Shown: positions 1-9,558 of the stretch, one piece after another
Numbering within the stretch: the stretch's first letter is position 1
How the letters are laid out: each line of letters starts with the position of its first letter
From: Leuconostoc mesenteroides subsp. mesenteroides ATCC 8293
GTDB taxonomy: Bacteria; Bacillota; Bacilli; Lactobacillales; Lactobacillaceae
Direction of reading: 5' to 3'
DNA length: 64,000 nucleotides
Assembly (NCBI RefSeq): GCF_000014445.1
Contig: NC_008531.1
Location: 465,001-529,000 of the forward strand
Position numbers and translations under genes: made by a program
The notes under the pieces: model-generated
Databases searched by the model: none
Told to the model about the DNA's origin: nothing
What the model saw: the letters and a program-made list of their open reading frames with translations, nothing else

Positions 1-1
1 A

Positions 2-658
2 TCATACGACAATCAGCTCACACGTCCTTATGTTTTGAATGCTTCTTTGTATGCAGAAAATCCTGATACAATTGCAACGGCTCATGAATTATTTGAGAAA
101 AACAGTGATAATCTACAAAACCTATCTGCTGATATTCGTCACTTTGTACTCGCCAATGAATTGAAGCACTTTGGCAACACGTCATTGTTTGAACAACTGT
201 TAACTACTTACCGAAAATCCTCTGATGCTAATTACAAAGCTGACTTACGTTCGGCCTTAACTAGTACCCCAAAGCCAGATTTAATTGTAAAATTGATTGA
301 TCAGCTAAAGGACGCTGACACGATTAAACCGCAAGACCTCCGTGGTTGGGTCTATGGCTTGCTAGTTAATGATAAAAGTCAGCAGTTAGTCTGGGATTGG
401 GTTCGTGAGCAGTGGCAGTGGCTAGAAGATACGATCGGTGGTGACATGGAATTTACGATGTATATTACTGTTATTGCCATTGTGTTCCATACACCAGAGC
501 GACTAGCTGAATTTAAGGCGTTCTTTGAACCTAAGTTGAATACGCCTGGATTAACACGGGAAATTACTATGGACATTAAAGTAATCTCAAGCCGTGTTGG
601 TTTAATCGCAGCTGAAAAGGATGGTGTGAATAAAGCCATTTCTGAGGCTATAAAATAA
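2..658 (+). CDS. pepN: Aminopeptidase N, C-terminal fragment (5' end outside window)
   Basis: The reading frame is already open at base 2 and continues 219 codons to TAA, so this is the 3' end of a larger gene. The helical, repeat-like sequence resembles the C-terminal ERAP1_C-type domain of M1-family aminopeptidase N, with segments such as SADIRHFVLANELKHFG and KPQDLRGWVYGLLVN. The catalytic HExxH zinc domain lies upstream and cannot be checked. PepN removes N-terminal residues from peptides in the cytoplasm and is a main general aminopeptidase of lactic acid bacteria. A rho-independent terminator follows directly. Identification rests on the C-terminal domain only. Confidence 0.75.
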   Translation, partial: SYDNQLTRPYVLNASLYAENPDTIATAHELFEKNSDNLQNLSADIRHFVLANELKHFGNTSLFEQLLTTYRKSSDANYKADLRSALTSTPKPDLIVKLIDQLKDADTIKPQDLRGWVYGLLVNDKSQQLVWDWVREQWQWLEDTIGGDMEFTMYITVIAIVFHTPERLAEFKAFFEPKLNTPGLTREITMDIKVISSRVGLIAAEKDGVNKAISEAIK

Positions 659-665
659 ACTAGTT

Positions 666-696
666 AAAAAGCAAACGGTTATATGTTTGCTTTTTT
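666..696 (+). terminator. Terminator after pepN
   Basis: Eleven-base inverted repeat (AAAAAGCAAAC / GTTTGCTTTTT) with an 8-base loop and a T run, just after the pepN stop codon. Confidence 0.85.
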
Positions 697-728
697 GATA
701 TAAATCATTTTGTGGTAATCCTTTTGAA

Positions 729-758
729 TTGCTAATTAATACCGACTTAGAGTAGAAT
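729..758 (+). promoter_or_regulatory. Promoter of oleate hydratase gene
   Basis: TTGCTA, 18-base spacer, TAGAAT. The predicted start point falls near 765, next to the cre at 768-783. Confidence 0.5.
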
Positions 759-767
759 GGGGTTGTA

Positions 768-783
768 TTGAAAGCGTTTTCTA
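768..783 (+). promoter_or_regulatory. Candidate CcpA-binding cre site
   Basis: TTGAAAGCGTTTTCTA matches the cre consensus WTGNNARCGNWWWCAW with one mismatch. It lies at the predicted transcription start and ends 17 bases before the ATG, a position expected for repression. Confidence 0.6.
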
Positions 784-800
784 TTAGAAAGGGGATCACG

Positions 801-2573
801 ATGTATTATAGCAATGGTAATTATGAAGCATTTGCAACACCACGCAAGCCGAAGAACGTAGATCAGAAATCAGCATATATTGTCGGTTCGGGGCTAGCAG
901 GATTGGCTACTGCAGTATTTCTTATTCGTGACGGTCATATGAAGGGAGAGTCAATTCATATATTTGAAGAACTCCCACTGGCTGGTGGTTCATTGGATGG
1001 TATTCAACGACCTAATGTTGGTTTTGTCACACGTGGCGGCCGTGAAATGGAAAATCATTTTGAGTGTTTATGGGATTTATATCGCTCAGTGCCATCATTG
1101 GAAATCCCTGGAGCCTCTTACCTTGATGAGTATTATTGGCTGGATAAGGATGATCCTAATTCATCAAATTGTCGGTTGATTTACGATCGTGGAAATCGTG
1201 TGCCAAACGACGGTGACTATACGTTAGGTAAATCATCTGAAGAAATTATTAAATTGATTATGACGCCTGAAGCAAAATTAGGCACAACGACGATTGAAGA
1301 TTATTTTTCAGAAGACTTTTTCAAAAGCAATTTTTGGATATATTGGGCAACAATGTTTGCTTTTGAAAAGTGGCATTCAGCAATCGAGATGAGACGTTAT
1401 GCAATGCGCTTCATTCACCATATTGATGGGTTACCGGATTTTTCTGCATTGAAGTTCAATAAATATAATCAATATGATTCGATGGTCTTGCCTTTGATCA
1501 AGTATCTCGAAGATCATGGTGTTGACGTACAGTTTGATTCTACGGTTGATAATGTCATGGTGAATTTTGATCACGGCAATAAAGTTGTCAAGGAGTTACA
1601 GCTCACTGTTGCAGGGAAGCCAGAAACTAAACAGCTTACAGCAAATGATTTAGTTTTCATAACGAACGGTTCCATTACTGAAAGTACGACCTATGGGAGC
1701 CATTTTGAACCAGCGCCAGTGACAAACGAACCCGGTGGGTCGTGGCGTTTGTGGGAAAAATTAGCTGAACAATCAGACGAATTTGGTCATCCAAGTGTGT
1801 TTTATCAAAACTTACCAGCAAAAAGTTGGTTTGTTTCAGCAACAGCAACAATTAAAAATACTGAAATTGATCCCTATATTGAACGACTTACCAAGAGGGA
1901 TCTGCATGACGGTAAAATCAATACCGGTGGCATTGTAACCATTACCGATTCAAACTGGTTGATGAGTTTTGCTGTCCATCGTCAACCACATTTTAAGCAA
2001 CAAAAGCCCAATGAAACAACAGTTTGGATTTACGGACTATATTCTGATGTTCCTGGTAACTATGTTAAGAGGACTATTGTAGAGTCTTCTGGTCAAGAAA
2101 TTACACAAGAATTTTTGTACCACCTAGGTGTCCCTAAAAGTAAAATTAATCAATTAGCACAGCAAGAATCAATTAACACTGTTCCAGTGTACATGCCGTT
2201 TATTACAAGTTATTTTATGCCACGTGTCATGGGTGATCGTCCAAAAGTAATTCCGGATGGCTCTGTCAATTTGGCATTTATTGGAAACTTTGCTGAGTCA
2301 CCTTCGCGAGATACAGTCTTTACTACGGAATATTCAGTACGGACTGCTATGGAGGCTGTATATAGCTTGCTAGATGTTGAGCGTGGTGTACCAGAAGTCT
2401 TTAATTCAATCTACGATATTAGAGAATTATTGCGAGCTATGTACTATATGAATGATAAAAAGCCACTGAGCGAAATGGATTTGCCAATTCCTAAACTAAT
2501 ACAAAAAGTTGGACTTAAGAAAATTAAAGGTACTTGGTTAGAAGAATTATTGGCAGAAGCACACTTATTATAA
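801..2573 (+). CDS. ohyA: Oleate hydratase (myosin-cross-reactive antigen family)
   Basis: FAD-dependent enzyme that adds water to the cis-9 double bond of oleic and related unsaturated fatty acids, giving 10-hydroxy acids; in lactic acid bacteria this is seen as fatty-acid detoxification. The 590-residue protein has the dinucleotide-binding motif GSGLAGLA at about residues 29-36 and the family motif RGGREME at 78-84, whose Glu82 matches the catalytic Glu known in the Staphylococcus aureus enzyme. ATG 801 was chosen because GAAAGGGG lies about 6 bases upstream; an upstream in-frame TTG at 768 lies inside the cre site. It is monocistronic, with terminators on both sides. A cre at the promoter suggests catabolite repression. 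Confidence 0.93.
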   Translation: MYYSNGNYEAFATPRKPKNVDQKSAYIVGSGLAGLATAVFLIRDGHMKGESIHIFEELPLAGGSLDGIQRPNVGFVTRGGREMENHFECLWDLYRSVPSLEIPGASYLDEYYWLDKDDPNSSNCRLIYDRGNRVPNDGDYTLGKSSEEIIKLIMTPEAKLGTTTIEDYFSEDFFKSNFWIYWATMFAFEKWHSAIEMRRYAMRFIHHIDGLPDFSALKFNKYNQYDSMVLPLIKYLEDHGVDVQFDSTVDNVMVNFDHGNKVVKELQLTVAGKPETKQLTANDLVFITNGSITESTTYGSHFEPAPVTNEPGGSWRLWEKLAEQSDEFGHPSVFYQNLPAKSWFVSATATIKNTEIDPYIERLTKRDLHDGKINTGGIVTITDSNWLMSFAVHRQPHFKQQKPNETTVWIYGLYSDVPGNYVKRTIVESSGQEITQEFLYHLGVPKSKINQLAQQESINTVPVYMPFITSYFMPRVMGDRPKVIPDGSVNLAFIGNFAESPSRDTVFTTEYSVRTAMEAVYSLLDVERGVPEVFNSIYDIRELLRAMYYMNDKKPLSEMDLPIPKLIQKVGLKKIKGTWLEELLAEAHLL

Positions 2574-2581
2574 ACTTTGTC

Positions 2582-2609
2582 AGGCACTCGTCCGCAGATG
2601 AGTGCTTTT
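2582..2609 (+). terminator. Terminator after oleate hydratase gene
   Basis: GCACTCGTC / GATGAGTGC stem (one G-T pair), 4-base loop, then a short T run. Confidence 0.75.
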
Positions 2610-2645
2610 GTCGTATAATGAGATAAAAACAATAAAAGGTGTATT

Positions 2646-4976
2646 ATGATTAATCAATATGGTCGAATTGCTGTTGATTCAGCAACCGAATTAGAAGAGC
2701 TAAGAGCTGTTGGTTTTAATAGTGAAGACTTTGAAACACTATTGCGACGTGCTTTGACAAATTATAAAACTTATGAAGCCCAAAATGACTGGTTACGGGA
2801 ACATGTCGCCACCGATGAGCAAAATATTTTTCTTTTCTTAGAAACAAAGCAACCACTCACACAAGCCGTCTTTTATTGTATTGCTGCCCAACTGCTAGGA
2901 TTTACGGAGGCCTTGGCGGGTAACGGATATAATGGGGTGGCTACATTTCGGCAATTAGGTTTACCAATAGCGACGGTAAATAATTTACGTCACGCATGGT
3001 ATGAGTTGCTAAACAGCCACACAAATAATGGTTTGTTATTTATTGATGAGCTGGCAAGCCAAGGATATTTTGAATCTAATAATCATCGCCTACTCTTTAA
3101 TGGTAAGTCTTTGCCAACCTATAATACAAACGATTTAATCCGTGAGTCGGTTTGGGTGGAAACTTCTGTTGATACTGATAATGACGGGCGATTTGATTTA
3201 GTCCAAGTAGATATTATAAGACCAAATACAAATGAAAAATTACCGGTTCTATTTACAGCATCACCTTATTATCAAGGTTTAAACGAAAAAGGAAACGACG
3301 CCAAGGTTCATGACGTTAACGTACCGTTAACAAGAAAGGACACGCATCAATCAGCCCTGAGTAATTTGAATCAGATGGAAGAGACTGTGGCAAAACCGCT
3401 TGCACGTCAAATTAATGGTTACGCTGAAGAAGCTTCTGTGATTTTTACTCAAGAAGCAGGGAAACCCGTTGATTTGAATCAGTATTTTTTGTCTCGTGGC
3501 TATGCAGTTGTTTACGCTGCAGGTATTGGCACACGTCATTCTGATGGTATGCAGGATACTGGATCTCCCGAGCAAGTTGAATCAATGAAAAATGTTGTTG
3601 AATGGTTAGCTGGTAATAGAGTGGCCTTTACTGATCGCACAAGTAATATTGCCATTGTAGCTAATTGGTCAAATCACAATATTGCTATGACGGGACGCTC
3701 TTATTTGGGAACTTTGGCTACGGCAGTTGCCACCACAGGAGTTTCTGGTTTAAAAACGGTTATTTCTGAGGCTGCTATCTCTAATTGGTATCAATATTAC
3801 AGAGACAATGGTCTGGTTGTCGCACCCGGTGGCTTTCCAGGTGAAGATATGGATGTATTAGCCGAATTAGTATATTCACGGATAAAAGATCCAGCTGACT
3901 GGTTAAAAACTAAAAACCAGTGGGATGATTTTCAAGCGAATACTGAAAAGTTCACTGACCGTGTAAATGGCAATTATGACTACTACTGGGATACACGTAA
4001 TTATTTAAATCAAGTCAAGAATATTAAAGTGGATATGATAATGGTTCATGGTCTAAACGATTGGAATGTTAAACCACGGCAAGTTTATCAATTATGGTCA
4101 GCACTCCGCGATTTACCAAACGTTAAGAAAATATATTTACACCAAGGCCAACATATCTATATCAACAACAATCGCTCTTTGGATTTTTCAGATCAGATGA
4201 ATCTTTGGTTGACTGAGAAATTATTGGATAAAGATGTCAAAGCTAACGAAATATTACCTACCGTTATATGGCAAGACAACTCTACAGAAGATGCTTGGCA
4301 TGTCCTAGATGAGTGGGGAGCAAGCAAAAAAGGTAAGTACTATATTGGTAATAATGTGCTTACCACCAATCAAAATAGCGGTGAACTCAATTTTAAGGAT
4401 TGGTTACCTGAAAATCAGTTCGCTTATTACTGCGAGCATTTTGATAAATGGCGTGACGACACGATTACTGGAAAATTGCCAACAAATCAGATATTTAAGA
4501 GCGAAACTTATACGAGCGAACGAACAGTAGATGGGGAAATCTTATTAAACCTGCGAGTGAAATCATCACAGAATATAGGATTAATCAGTGCAATGGTTGT
4601 CGACTATGGGAATGACACATATCTCAAAGAAACACCTACTAACCAAGGAGTGGTGATTGACCGTGGTGTGAATTTTAGTCCGACAGATTTGATGTCGTTT
4701 GAATCCGAAAAATCTTCTTACAAGATGATTACTATTGGTCATATTAATCTACAGAATCGGACAAGTCCTCGTCAAAATGATGACTTATGGCCCAATCAAT
4801 ATGTCGATTTACATTTTGAGTTACAACCAACCTACTACAAAATGAGACCAGGACATCAATTGGGATTAATTATATATGCGACAGATTTTGAAATGACAAT
4901 TCGGGGAAACCAATCCATCGCGTACACTATAGATTTATCAAAGAGTTCGCTAGATGTACCATTCACTTGTAAATAA
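2646..4976 (+). CDS. pepX: Xaa-Pro dipeptidyl-peptidase PepX
   Basis: Cytoplasmic serine peptidase (family S15) that releases X-Pro dipeptides from peptide N-termini; important for proline-rich casein peptides. The 776-residue length is typical. The nucleophile motif GRSYLG puts Ser at 352, with Asp472 in GLNDWNVKP and His503 in LHQGQHIY. The Ser-Asp distance of 120 residues equals that of the Lactococcus enzyme as I recall it. The order is the usual N-terminal helical domain, alpha/beta-hydrolase core, then a beta-rich C-terminal domain. AAAAGGTG lies 8 bases before the ATG. It is monocistronic, flanked by terminators, and has no signal peptide. Confidence 0.96.
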   Translation: MINQYGRIAVDSATELEELRAVGFNSEDFETLLRRALTNYKTYEAQNDWLREHVATDEQNIFLFLETKQPLTQAVFYCIAAQLLGFTEALAGNGYNGVATFRQLGLPIATVNNLRHAWYELLNSHTNNGLLFIDELASQGYFESNNHRLLFNGKSLPTYNTNDLIRESVWVETSVDTDNDGRFDLVQVDIIRPNTNEKLPVLFTASPYYQGLNEKGNDAKVHDVNVPLTRKDTHQSALSNLNQMEETVAKPLARQINGYAEEASVIFTQEAGKPVDLNQYFLSRGYAVVYAAGIGTRHSDGMQDTGSPEQVESMKNVVEWLAGNRVAFTDRTSNIAIVANWSNHNIAMTGRSYLGTLATAVATTGVSGLKTVISEAAISNWYQYYRDNGLVVAPGGFPGEDMDVLAELVYSRIKDPADWLKTKNQWDDFQANTEKFTDRVNGNYDYYWDTRNYLNQVKNIKVDMIMVHGLNDWNVKPRQVYQLWSALRDLPNVKKIYLHQGQHIYINNNRSLDFSDQMNLWLTEKLLDKDVKANEILPTVIWQDNSTEDAWHVLDEWGASKKGKYYIGNNVLTTNQNSGELNFKDWLPENQFAYYCEHFDKWRDDTITGKLPTNQIFKSETYTSERTVDGEILLNLRVKSSQNIGLISAMVVDYGNDTYLKETPTNQGVVIDRGVNFSPTDLMSFESEKSSYKMITIGHINLQNRTSPRQNDDLWPNQYVDLHFELQPTYYKMRPGHQLGLIIYATDFEMTIRGNQSIAYTIDLSKSSLDVPFTCK

Positions 4977-4983
4977 TAACTAT

Positions 4984-5028
4984 AAAACATGAAGTTTTAT
5001 CTTGTAATTAAGATAGGCTTCATGTTTT
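4984..5028 (+). terminator. Terminator after pepX
   Basis: AAAACATGAAG / CTTCATGTTTT outer stem enclosing a second small hairpin (ATCTT / AAGAT). Confidence 0.75.
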
Positions 5029-5031
5029 CAA

Positions 5032-5047
5032 TTGTAACCGTTTACAT
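5032..5047 (+). promoter_or_regulatory. cre site of the trehalose operon
   Basis: TTGTAACCGTTTACAT fits the cre consensus WTGNAANCGNWNNCAW at every position. It overlaps the -35 box (TTTACA, 5041-5046), so CcpA should block the promoter when preferred sugars are present. Confidence 0.8.
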
Positions 5048-5069
5048 AATTGCCGGATTGTGTTATCCT
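5041..5069 (+). promoter_or_regulatory. Promoter of the trehalose operon
   Basis: TTTACA, 17-base spacer, TATCCT with an extended -10 (TGT before it). Confidence 0.6.
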
Positions 5070-5078
5070 TAAGATAGT

Positions 5079-5096
5079 AACTAGTACGTACAAGTT
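5079..5096 (+). promoter_or_regulatory. Candidate TreR operator
   Basis: Near-palindrome AACTAGTACGTACAAGTT (16 of 18 positions symmetric) just downstream of the predicted start point. GntR/HutC-type regulators bind GTAC/TAC-centred palindromes, and a treR gene lies at the operon end. Confidence 0.6.
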
Positions 5097-5117
5097 GTTT
5101 AATTAAAGGAGAAGGCT

Positions 5118-5603
5118 ATGTTTGGATTTGGGAAAAAAATAAGCGAAGATGAGCACGTTTACGCACCAGTAACCGGTGAAGTAATTCCTTTAGACAAGGT
5201 TTCGGATCCTGTTTTTGCACAGAAAATGATGGGTGATGGATATGCAGTCGAACCTAATGCTTCAAAAATTGTTTCCCCGGTTTCTGGGAAGGTGACGATG
5301 GTTCAAGGTCATGCTGTTGGTTTGAAACGCTTTGACGACCTAGAGCTGTTAGTGCATATAGGTATCGATACCGTTTCTTTAAATGGCAAACCATTTACAA
5401 CGGCAGTGAAAGAAGGCGATATTGTTGATGCAGGTGATGACCTGGTAACAGTCAACTGGGAGCAAGTGGAAGAAGCTGGTCTTCCAAAAACAACGCTAGT
5501 GTTGATTACAAATACAGCAGATAAATTAGAATCAATCACAGTTCATTATGGACCAGCAGTTGCAGGACAACAGTTGGGTAGTGCTAAGGCAAGGAGAGAC
5601 TAA
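5118..5603 (+). CDS. PTS glucose-type EIIA component (free-standing)
   Basis: Phosphocarrier of the glucose-superfamily PTS: takes phosphate from HPr and passes it to EIIB. The 161-residue protein has the two expected histidines, His65 in QGHAVG and the phosphorylated His80 in LLVHIGIDTV. It is the first gene of the trehalose operon; the IIBC gene starts 2 bases after its stop, and that protein has no IIA domain of its own, so this IIA most likely serves it. AAAGGAG precedes the ATG at good spacing. Expression should follow the cre and TreR operator upstream. It could also phosphorylate other glucose-family EIIBC proteins. Confidence 0.9.
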   Translation: MFGFGKKISEDEHVYAPVTGEVIPLDKVSDPVFAQKMMGDGYAVEPNASKIVSPVSGKVTMVQGHAVGLKRFDDLELLVHIGIDTVSLNGKPFTTAVKEGDIVDAGDDLVTVNWEQVEEAGLPKTTLVLITNTADKLESITVHYGPAVAGQQLGSAKARRD

Positions 5604-5605
5604 TT

Positions 5606-7120
5606 ATGGCTAAGGAAGATTATGAAGGCATGGCTCAAGACATCATTAAAAATGTGGGCGGTAAGGACAATGTTGATAAAGTGATACATTGTATTACACG
5701 CTTGCGTTTCTATTTAAATGATGAAACTAAGGCCAATACAGAAGAAATGTCAAAAGTACCAGGAATAGCTGGTGCCGTCTATAACAGCGCGTTGGGACAG
5801 TATCAAGTAGTTATCGGACCAGCAGTTGCTGACGTCTACGATAAGGTTGTCGAGCATCTAGGATCAAGTGTAGTGGACAACGAAGCAACGAATGCAGCAG
5901 TAGAAGCAACAAAAGCCAAAGAGCAAAAGCCAAAAAATGTACTTGACTGGTTTAAAGGTGCATTCCAAACGCTAATTGGTACAATCACTGGATCAATGAT
6001 TCCGGTGATTGGATTATTAGCAGCAGGTGGTATGTTAAATGGATTTCTGACTTTATTGTCAGATCCAAATTTGCTTGGTTTAATTAGTACCAAGTCAGAT
6101 ACGTTTACGATTATTCAGTCGATGGCGATGGCACCATTTTACTTTTTACCAGTGTTAGTCGGATTTACAGCAGCGCAGCAGTTAAAATCAGATCCTTTGG
6201 TTGTGGCGGCGATTGGTGCGCTGTTAGTTAAACCAGAAATGATTGGGTTATCAGCAGCAAAGGCTTCAGGTGTGTTGTTAGGTATGCCAATCAACGCACA
6301 TTTCTTTGGTTTACCAATTACAATTCCTAACTATGCTTATTCAATTTTCCCAATTATTTTTGCAGCTTGGTTGGCACGTCCCATTGGGAATTGGCTAAAG
6401 GACCATTTGCCAGTTTCAATTCGATCAATCTTCCAACCTTTAATCACTATATTTATTGTTGGTTCTGTTGTATTAGTAATCATGGGACCCGCAATTACAA
6501 TGATTTCATCCGGTATATCTGTTGCTATTAATGCGTTGCTTAACTTTAACTACGCATTATCTGGTTTGGTTATCGGAGGTTTGTATCAAGTATTAGTTAT
6601 TTTCGGATTGCATTGGATGGTTGTGCCGCTAATTGCTAACGAAATTGCGCAAACAGGGCAGTCACAATTGAATGCGCTGGTTAACTTCACAATGATTGCA
6701 CAAGGTGCTGGTGCATTAGCAGTCTTTGCAAAAACTAAGATTGCTAACTTGAAAGGTTTGGCCGGTGCTGGTGCGTTGTCAGCCTTTGCTGGAATTACTG
6801 AGCCTGCCATGTATGGTATTAATTTGAAATATGGTCGAGTGTTCTGGATGGCTAACTTAGGTGGTGCCACAGGTGGTTTGATTGCCGGACTATTCAATCT
6901 TCATATGTATGGTTTCACCGGCTCATTAATTGGTTTCCCATCATTTGCTTCTCCACAAGATAATCCTAATAACTTATTGATTTTCGTTATCGCCTCAGCA
7001 GCAACAATTGCCGTTTCGTTTGTAGCAGTTTATCTATGGGGATTTAAAGACAGCGACACGGAACAAGCAGCCGCACAAGTTGAAAAGAAGAACGTCTTCA
7101 AAGATGCCATTTCAAAGTGA
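5606..7120 (+). CDS. treB: Trehalose-specific PTS EIIBC
   Basis: Membrane permease that imports trehalose and phosphorylates it to trehalose 6-phosphate. The 504-residue protein starts with an EIIB domain (phospho-Cys29 in VIHCITRLRF) followed from about residue 110 by a hydrophobic EIIC domain. GITEPAMYGINLKYGR is the conserved EIIC signature of the glucose superfamily. No EIIA domain is present at the C-terminus. Trehalose specificity is inferred from the phosphotrehalase gene 13 bases downstream and the TreR-type regulator; a sucrose-type permease is less likely. AAGGAGAG precedes the ATG. Confidence 0.9.
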   Translation: MAKEDYEGMAQDIIKNVGGKDNVDKVIHCITRLRFYLNDETKANTEEMSKVPGIAGAVYNSALGQYQVVIGPAVADVYDKVVEHLGSSVVDNEATNAAVEATKAKEQKPKNVLDWFKGAFQTLIGTITGSMIPVIGLLAAGGMLNGFLTLLSDPNLLGLISTKSDTFTIIQSMAMAPFYFLPVLVGFTAAQQLKSDPLVVAAIGALLVKPEMIGLSAAKASGVLLGMPINAHFFGLPITIPNYAYSIFPIIFAAWLARPIGNWLKDHLPVSIRSIFQPLITIFIVGSVVLVIMGPAITMISSGISVAINALLNFNYALSGLVIGGLYQVLVIFGLHWMVVPLIANEIAQTGQSQLNALVNFTMIAQGAGALAVFAKTKIANLKGLAGAGALSAFAGITEPAMYGINLKYGRVFWMANLGGATGGLIAGLFNLHMYGFTGSLIGFPSFASPQDNPNNLLIFVIASAATIAVSFVAVYLWGFKDSDTEQAAAQVEKKNVFKDAISK

Positions 7121-7133
7121 GGGATAGAAGATT

Positions 7134-8783
7134 ATGACTGAATTAGGAAAACATGTTGTTTACCAGGTTTATCCCAAATCGTTTCAAGACAGTAATGGGG
7201 ATGGTGTAGGTGATTTGCCTGGTATCATTCAAAGGCTGCCCTACTTGGCAAAGCTGGGAGTTACCATGATATGGTTGAACCCAGTGTTTCCATCCCCACA
7301 AAATGATAATGGCTATGATATAAGTAATTATACGGCGATTGATCCATTATTTGGTACGATGACTGATTTTGAGAACTTGGTCAAAGAAGCTAAAACATAC
7401 CATATGGGTATTATGTTGGATATGGTATTCAATCACACCTCAACTGATCATACTTGGTTCCAAAAAGCGCTTGCAGGTGATCAAAAGTATCAAGATTATT
7501 ATTACTTGCGACCTTACCGTGATGATGGACATGAGCCAACTAACTGGGTATCGAAGTTTGGTGGTTCGGCGTGGGCTAAATTTGGTGATACTAATTTAGC
7601 CTACCTTCACTTATATGATCCAACACAAGCTGATTTAAATTGGCATAATCCAGCAGTTCGTCAAGAGCTCTATGATGTTTTAAATTTTTGGTTAGCAAAG
7701 GGGGTTCGTGGTTTCCGATTTGATGTGATTAATGTAATCGGTAAATCTGAAGTACTAGTTGATGATGAAACTGATAACGGCGGAAAGTTTTTATATACTG
7801 ATACACCAATCGTCCAAGACTATATACAGGAGATGAACGCAGCCACTTTTGGGAAATATCCTGATGTCATTACTGTAGGTGAATTAAGTTCAACTACTGT
7901 GCAAAATACAGCTGCATATACAAATCCTGATAACAAGGCGTTAAGCATGGGGTTCAACTTTCATCATCTAAAAGTTGATTATGATCATGGTAACAAGTGG
8001 ACAAAAGTGCCTTATGAGTTTGAATCATTGCGTCATATTTGGCATGAGTGGAGTCAAGGATTAATGGAGAATCACGGTTGGCCAGCTTGGTTCTGGAACA
8101 ATCACGATCAACCACGGGCAATAAACCGTTTCATTAAAACACCAAAATATTATCGTGTCGGTGCCAAAATGTTGGCTATGCTTGTTCATTTAAACCGAGG
8201 CACACCATATGTGTATATGGGCGAAGAAATTGGCATGATTGATCCAACGTATCATAAAATTGAAACGTATGTTGATGTTGAAAGTAAAAATGCTTATCAA
8301 ATGCTATTGAAGCAGGGGTTGACGAAACAACAAGCTTTTGAAATTGTTCAAACAAAATCACGCGATAACTCACGTGTTCCAATGCAATGGCGCAATGAGG
8401 ATTATGCTGGTTTTTCAACGCATGAGCCATGGCTACAAAATGCGAATTACGAACAAATTAATGTTGCTCAAGATGAAAAATCAGCTGACAGTTTGTATGC
8501 ATTTTACCAAAATTTGATTCGTTTACGTCAAGAAAATGAAGTGATTGCTGATGGTGACTATACACCAAAGTATGAGGAATCTGAAGAAATCATTGCCTTT
8601 GAACGACAATTAGCAGGAAAACATATTTTGGTTGTTACACATTTTGGTGAAACGCCAGTGTCAATATCTATTTCTGATGAGATTGTTAAAAATGGTCAAG
8701 TGTTGGTTACTAACTATCCAGCGCAACCTGTTTCGGGGACAATGCTTTTGAAACCCTATGAAAGTTTTGCAATTGCTTACTAA
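7134..8783 (+). CDS. treC: Alpha,alpha-phosphotrehalase (trehalose-6-phosphate hydrolase)
   Basis: Cytoplasmic GH13 enzyme that hydrolyses trehalose 6-phosphate to glucose and glucose 6-phosphate (treA in Bacillus naming). The 549 residues show GH13 region I DMVFNH (96-101), nucleophile Asp197 in GFRFDVIN, acid/base Glu250 in VGELSS and transition-state Asp325 in NNHDQPR. The start MTELGKHVVYQVYPKSF is typical of the family. It is the third gene of the operon after IIA and IIBC. A shared terminator separates it from the converging treR. An oligo-1,6-glucosidase is the nearest alternative, but PTS linkage favours phosphotrehalase. Confidence 0.93.
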   Translation: MTELGKHVVYQVYPKSFQDSNGDGVGDLPGIIQRLPYLAKLGVTMIWLNPVFPSPQNDNGYDISNYTAIDPLFGTMTDFENLVKEAKTYHMGIMLDMVFNHTSTDHTWFQKALAGDQKYQDYYYLRPYRDDGHEPTNWVSKFGGSAWAKFGDTNLAYLHLYDPTQADLNWHNPAVRQELYDVLNFWLAKGVRGFRFDVINVIGKSEVLVDDETDNGGKFLYTDTPIVQDYIQEMNAATFGKYPDVITVGELSSTTVQNTAAYTNPDNKALSMGFNFHHLKVDYDHGNKWTKVPYEFESLRHIWHEWSQGLMENHGWPAWFWNNHDQPRAINRFIKTPKYYRVGAKMLAMLVHLNRGTPYVYMGEEIGMIDPTYHKIETYVDVESKNAYQMLLKQGLTKQQAFEIVQTKSRDNSRVPMQWRNEDYAGFSTHEPWLQNANYEQINVAQDEKSADSLYAFYQNLIRLRQENEVIADGDYTPKYEESEEIIAFERQLAGKHILVVTHFGETPVSISISDEIVKNGQVLVTNYPAQPVSGTMLLKPYESFAIAY

Positions 8784-8786
8784 ATA

Positions 8787-8828
8787 AAAAACAACTGCTC
8801 AAGTACTTAGTATTTGAGCAGTTGTTTT
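8787..8828. terminator. Bidirectional terminator between treC and treR
   Basis: Long stem AACAACTGCTCAAGTAC / TATTTGAGCAGTTGTT, with A run on one side and T run on the other, serving both converging genes. Confidence 0.85.
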
Positions 8829-9549
8829 AAGTTGTTTGTCGTCGTGCAAATTCATTAAACTGAAATTGATCAGGTCTATGTCTTGCAATAGTGCGTTGAA
8901 AATATGTTGTGTCAGTTAAGTGACCTTGGCTTTCAACTTGGATTAATCGATTTTCGTCCTCAGGCAAGCCGACCAATAATTTGCGATCCATTGCTGTAAC
9001 TAGTTCGGCAGTAATTGTTTTTTCAGCATAGGCAACCGACAAGTGTAGGGTATTCTCAATATAAGCATAAATAGAATGCTTAGCTATGTCTTTAGTGAGG
9101 CCAGGAACAATGTCTGCACGGATATAATCTTCGTCAATAACACTATAGATACCGTCGATAATGCGAACACGAACAATATGATATAAAGGGGTGCCAACAG
9201 GAAATAAAGTTGTTTTCTGAGTCTTTTTTGTGACGGTAAGATGTTCGAATACAGGAACCTCAGTAACAACATGGAAGTGTTGCAGCTCTTCCAATTCATG
9301 AAAACTGGTGAGCCCACTGATTGGAAAGTGACGTAACTGATGAGAAATGACTTGTGACCCCTTACCACGCTGTTTTTGAATAAGTCCCTCTTCGTCTAAT
9401 TTTGCGAGCGCTTTACGGATTGTATCGCGAGATGTTTGAAATTGAGTCACCAACTCATTTTCGCTGGGTAGAAAAGAACCAGCGGGGTAAGTATGGTCAC
9501 GAATGTCATCTTTAATCTGCTGATATATTTTAAAGTATAATGGAATCAT
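8827..9549 (-). CDS. treR: Trehalose operon repressor TreR (GntR family, HutC type)
   Basis: Transcription factor expected to bind the palindrome at 5079-5096 and to release it with trehalose 6-phosphate. The 240 residues have an N-terminal winged helix-turn-helix (QIKDDIRDHTYPAGSFLPSE, then TSRDTIRKALAKLDEEG) and a C-terminal UTRA-type sensor domain with the family stretch YIRADIVPGL. It lies on the opposite strand to the operon, converging on it. The start is 9 bases after the stop of the HD-hydrolase gene with AAAGGTTC in between, so the two are probably co-transcribed. Confidence 0.9.
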   Translation of the reverse strand: MIPLYFKIYQQIKDDIRDHTYPAGSFLPSENELVTQFQTSRDTIRKALAKLDEEGLIQKQRGKGSQVISHQLRHFPISGLTSFHELEELQHFHVVTEVPVFEHLTVTKKTQKTTLFPVGTPLYHIVRVRIIDGIYSVIDEDYIRADIVPGLTKDIAKHSIYAYIENTLHLSVAYAEKTITAELVTAMDRKLLVGLPEDENRLIQVESQGHLTDTTYFQRTIARHRPDQFQFNEFARRQTT

Positions 9550-9558
9550 GTTGAACCT

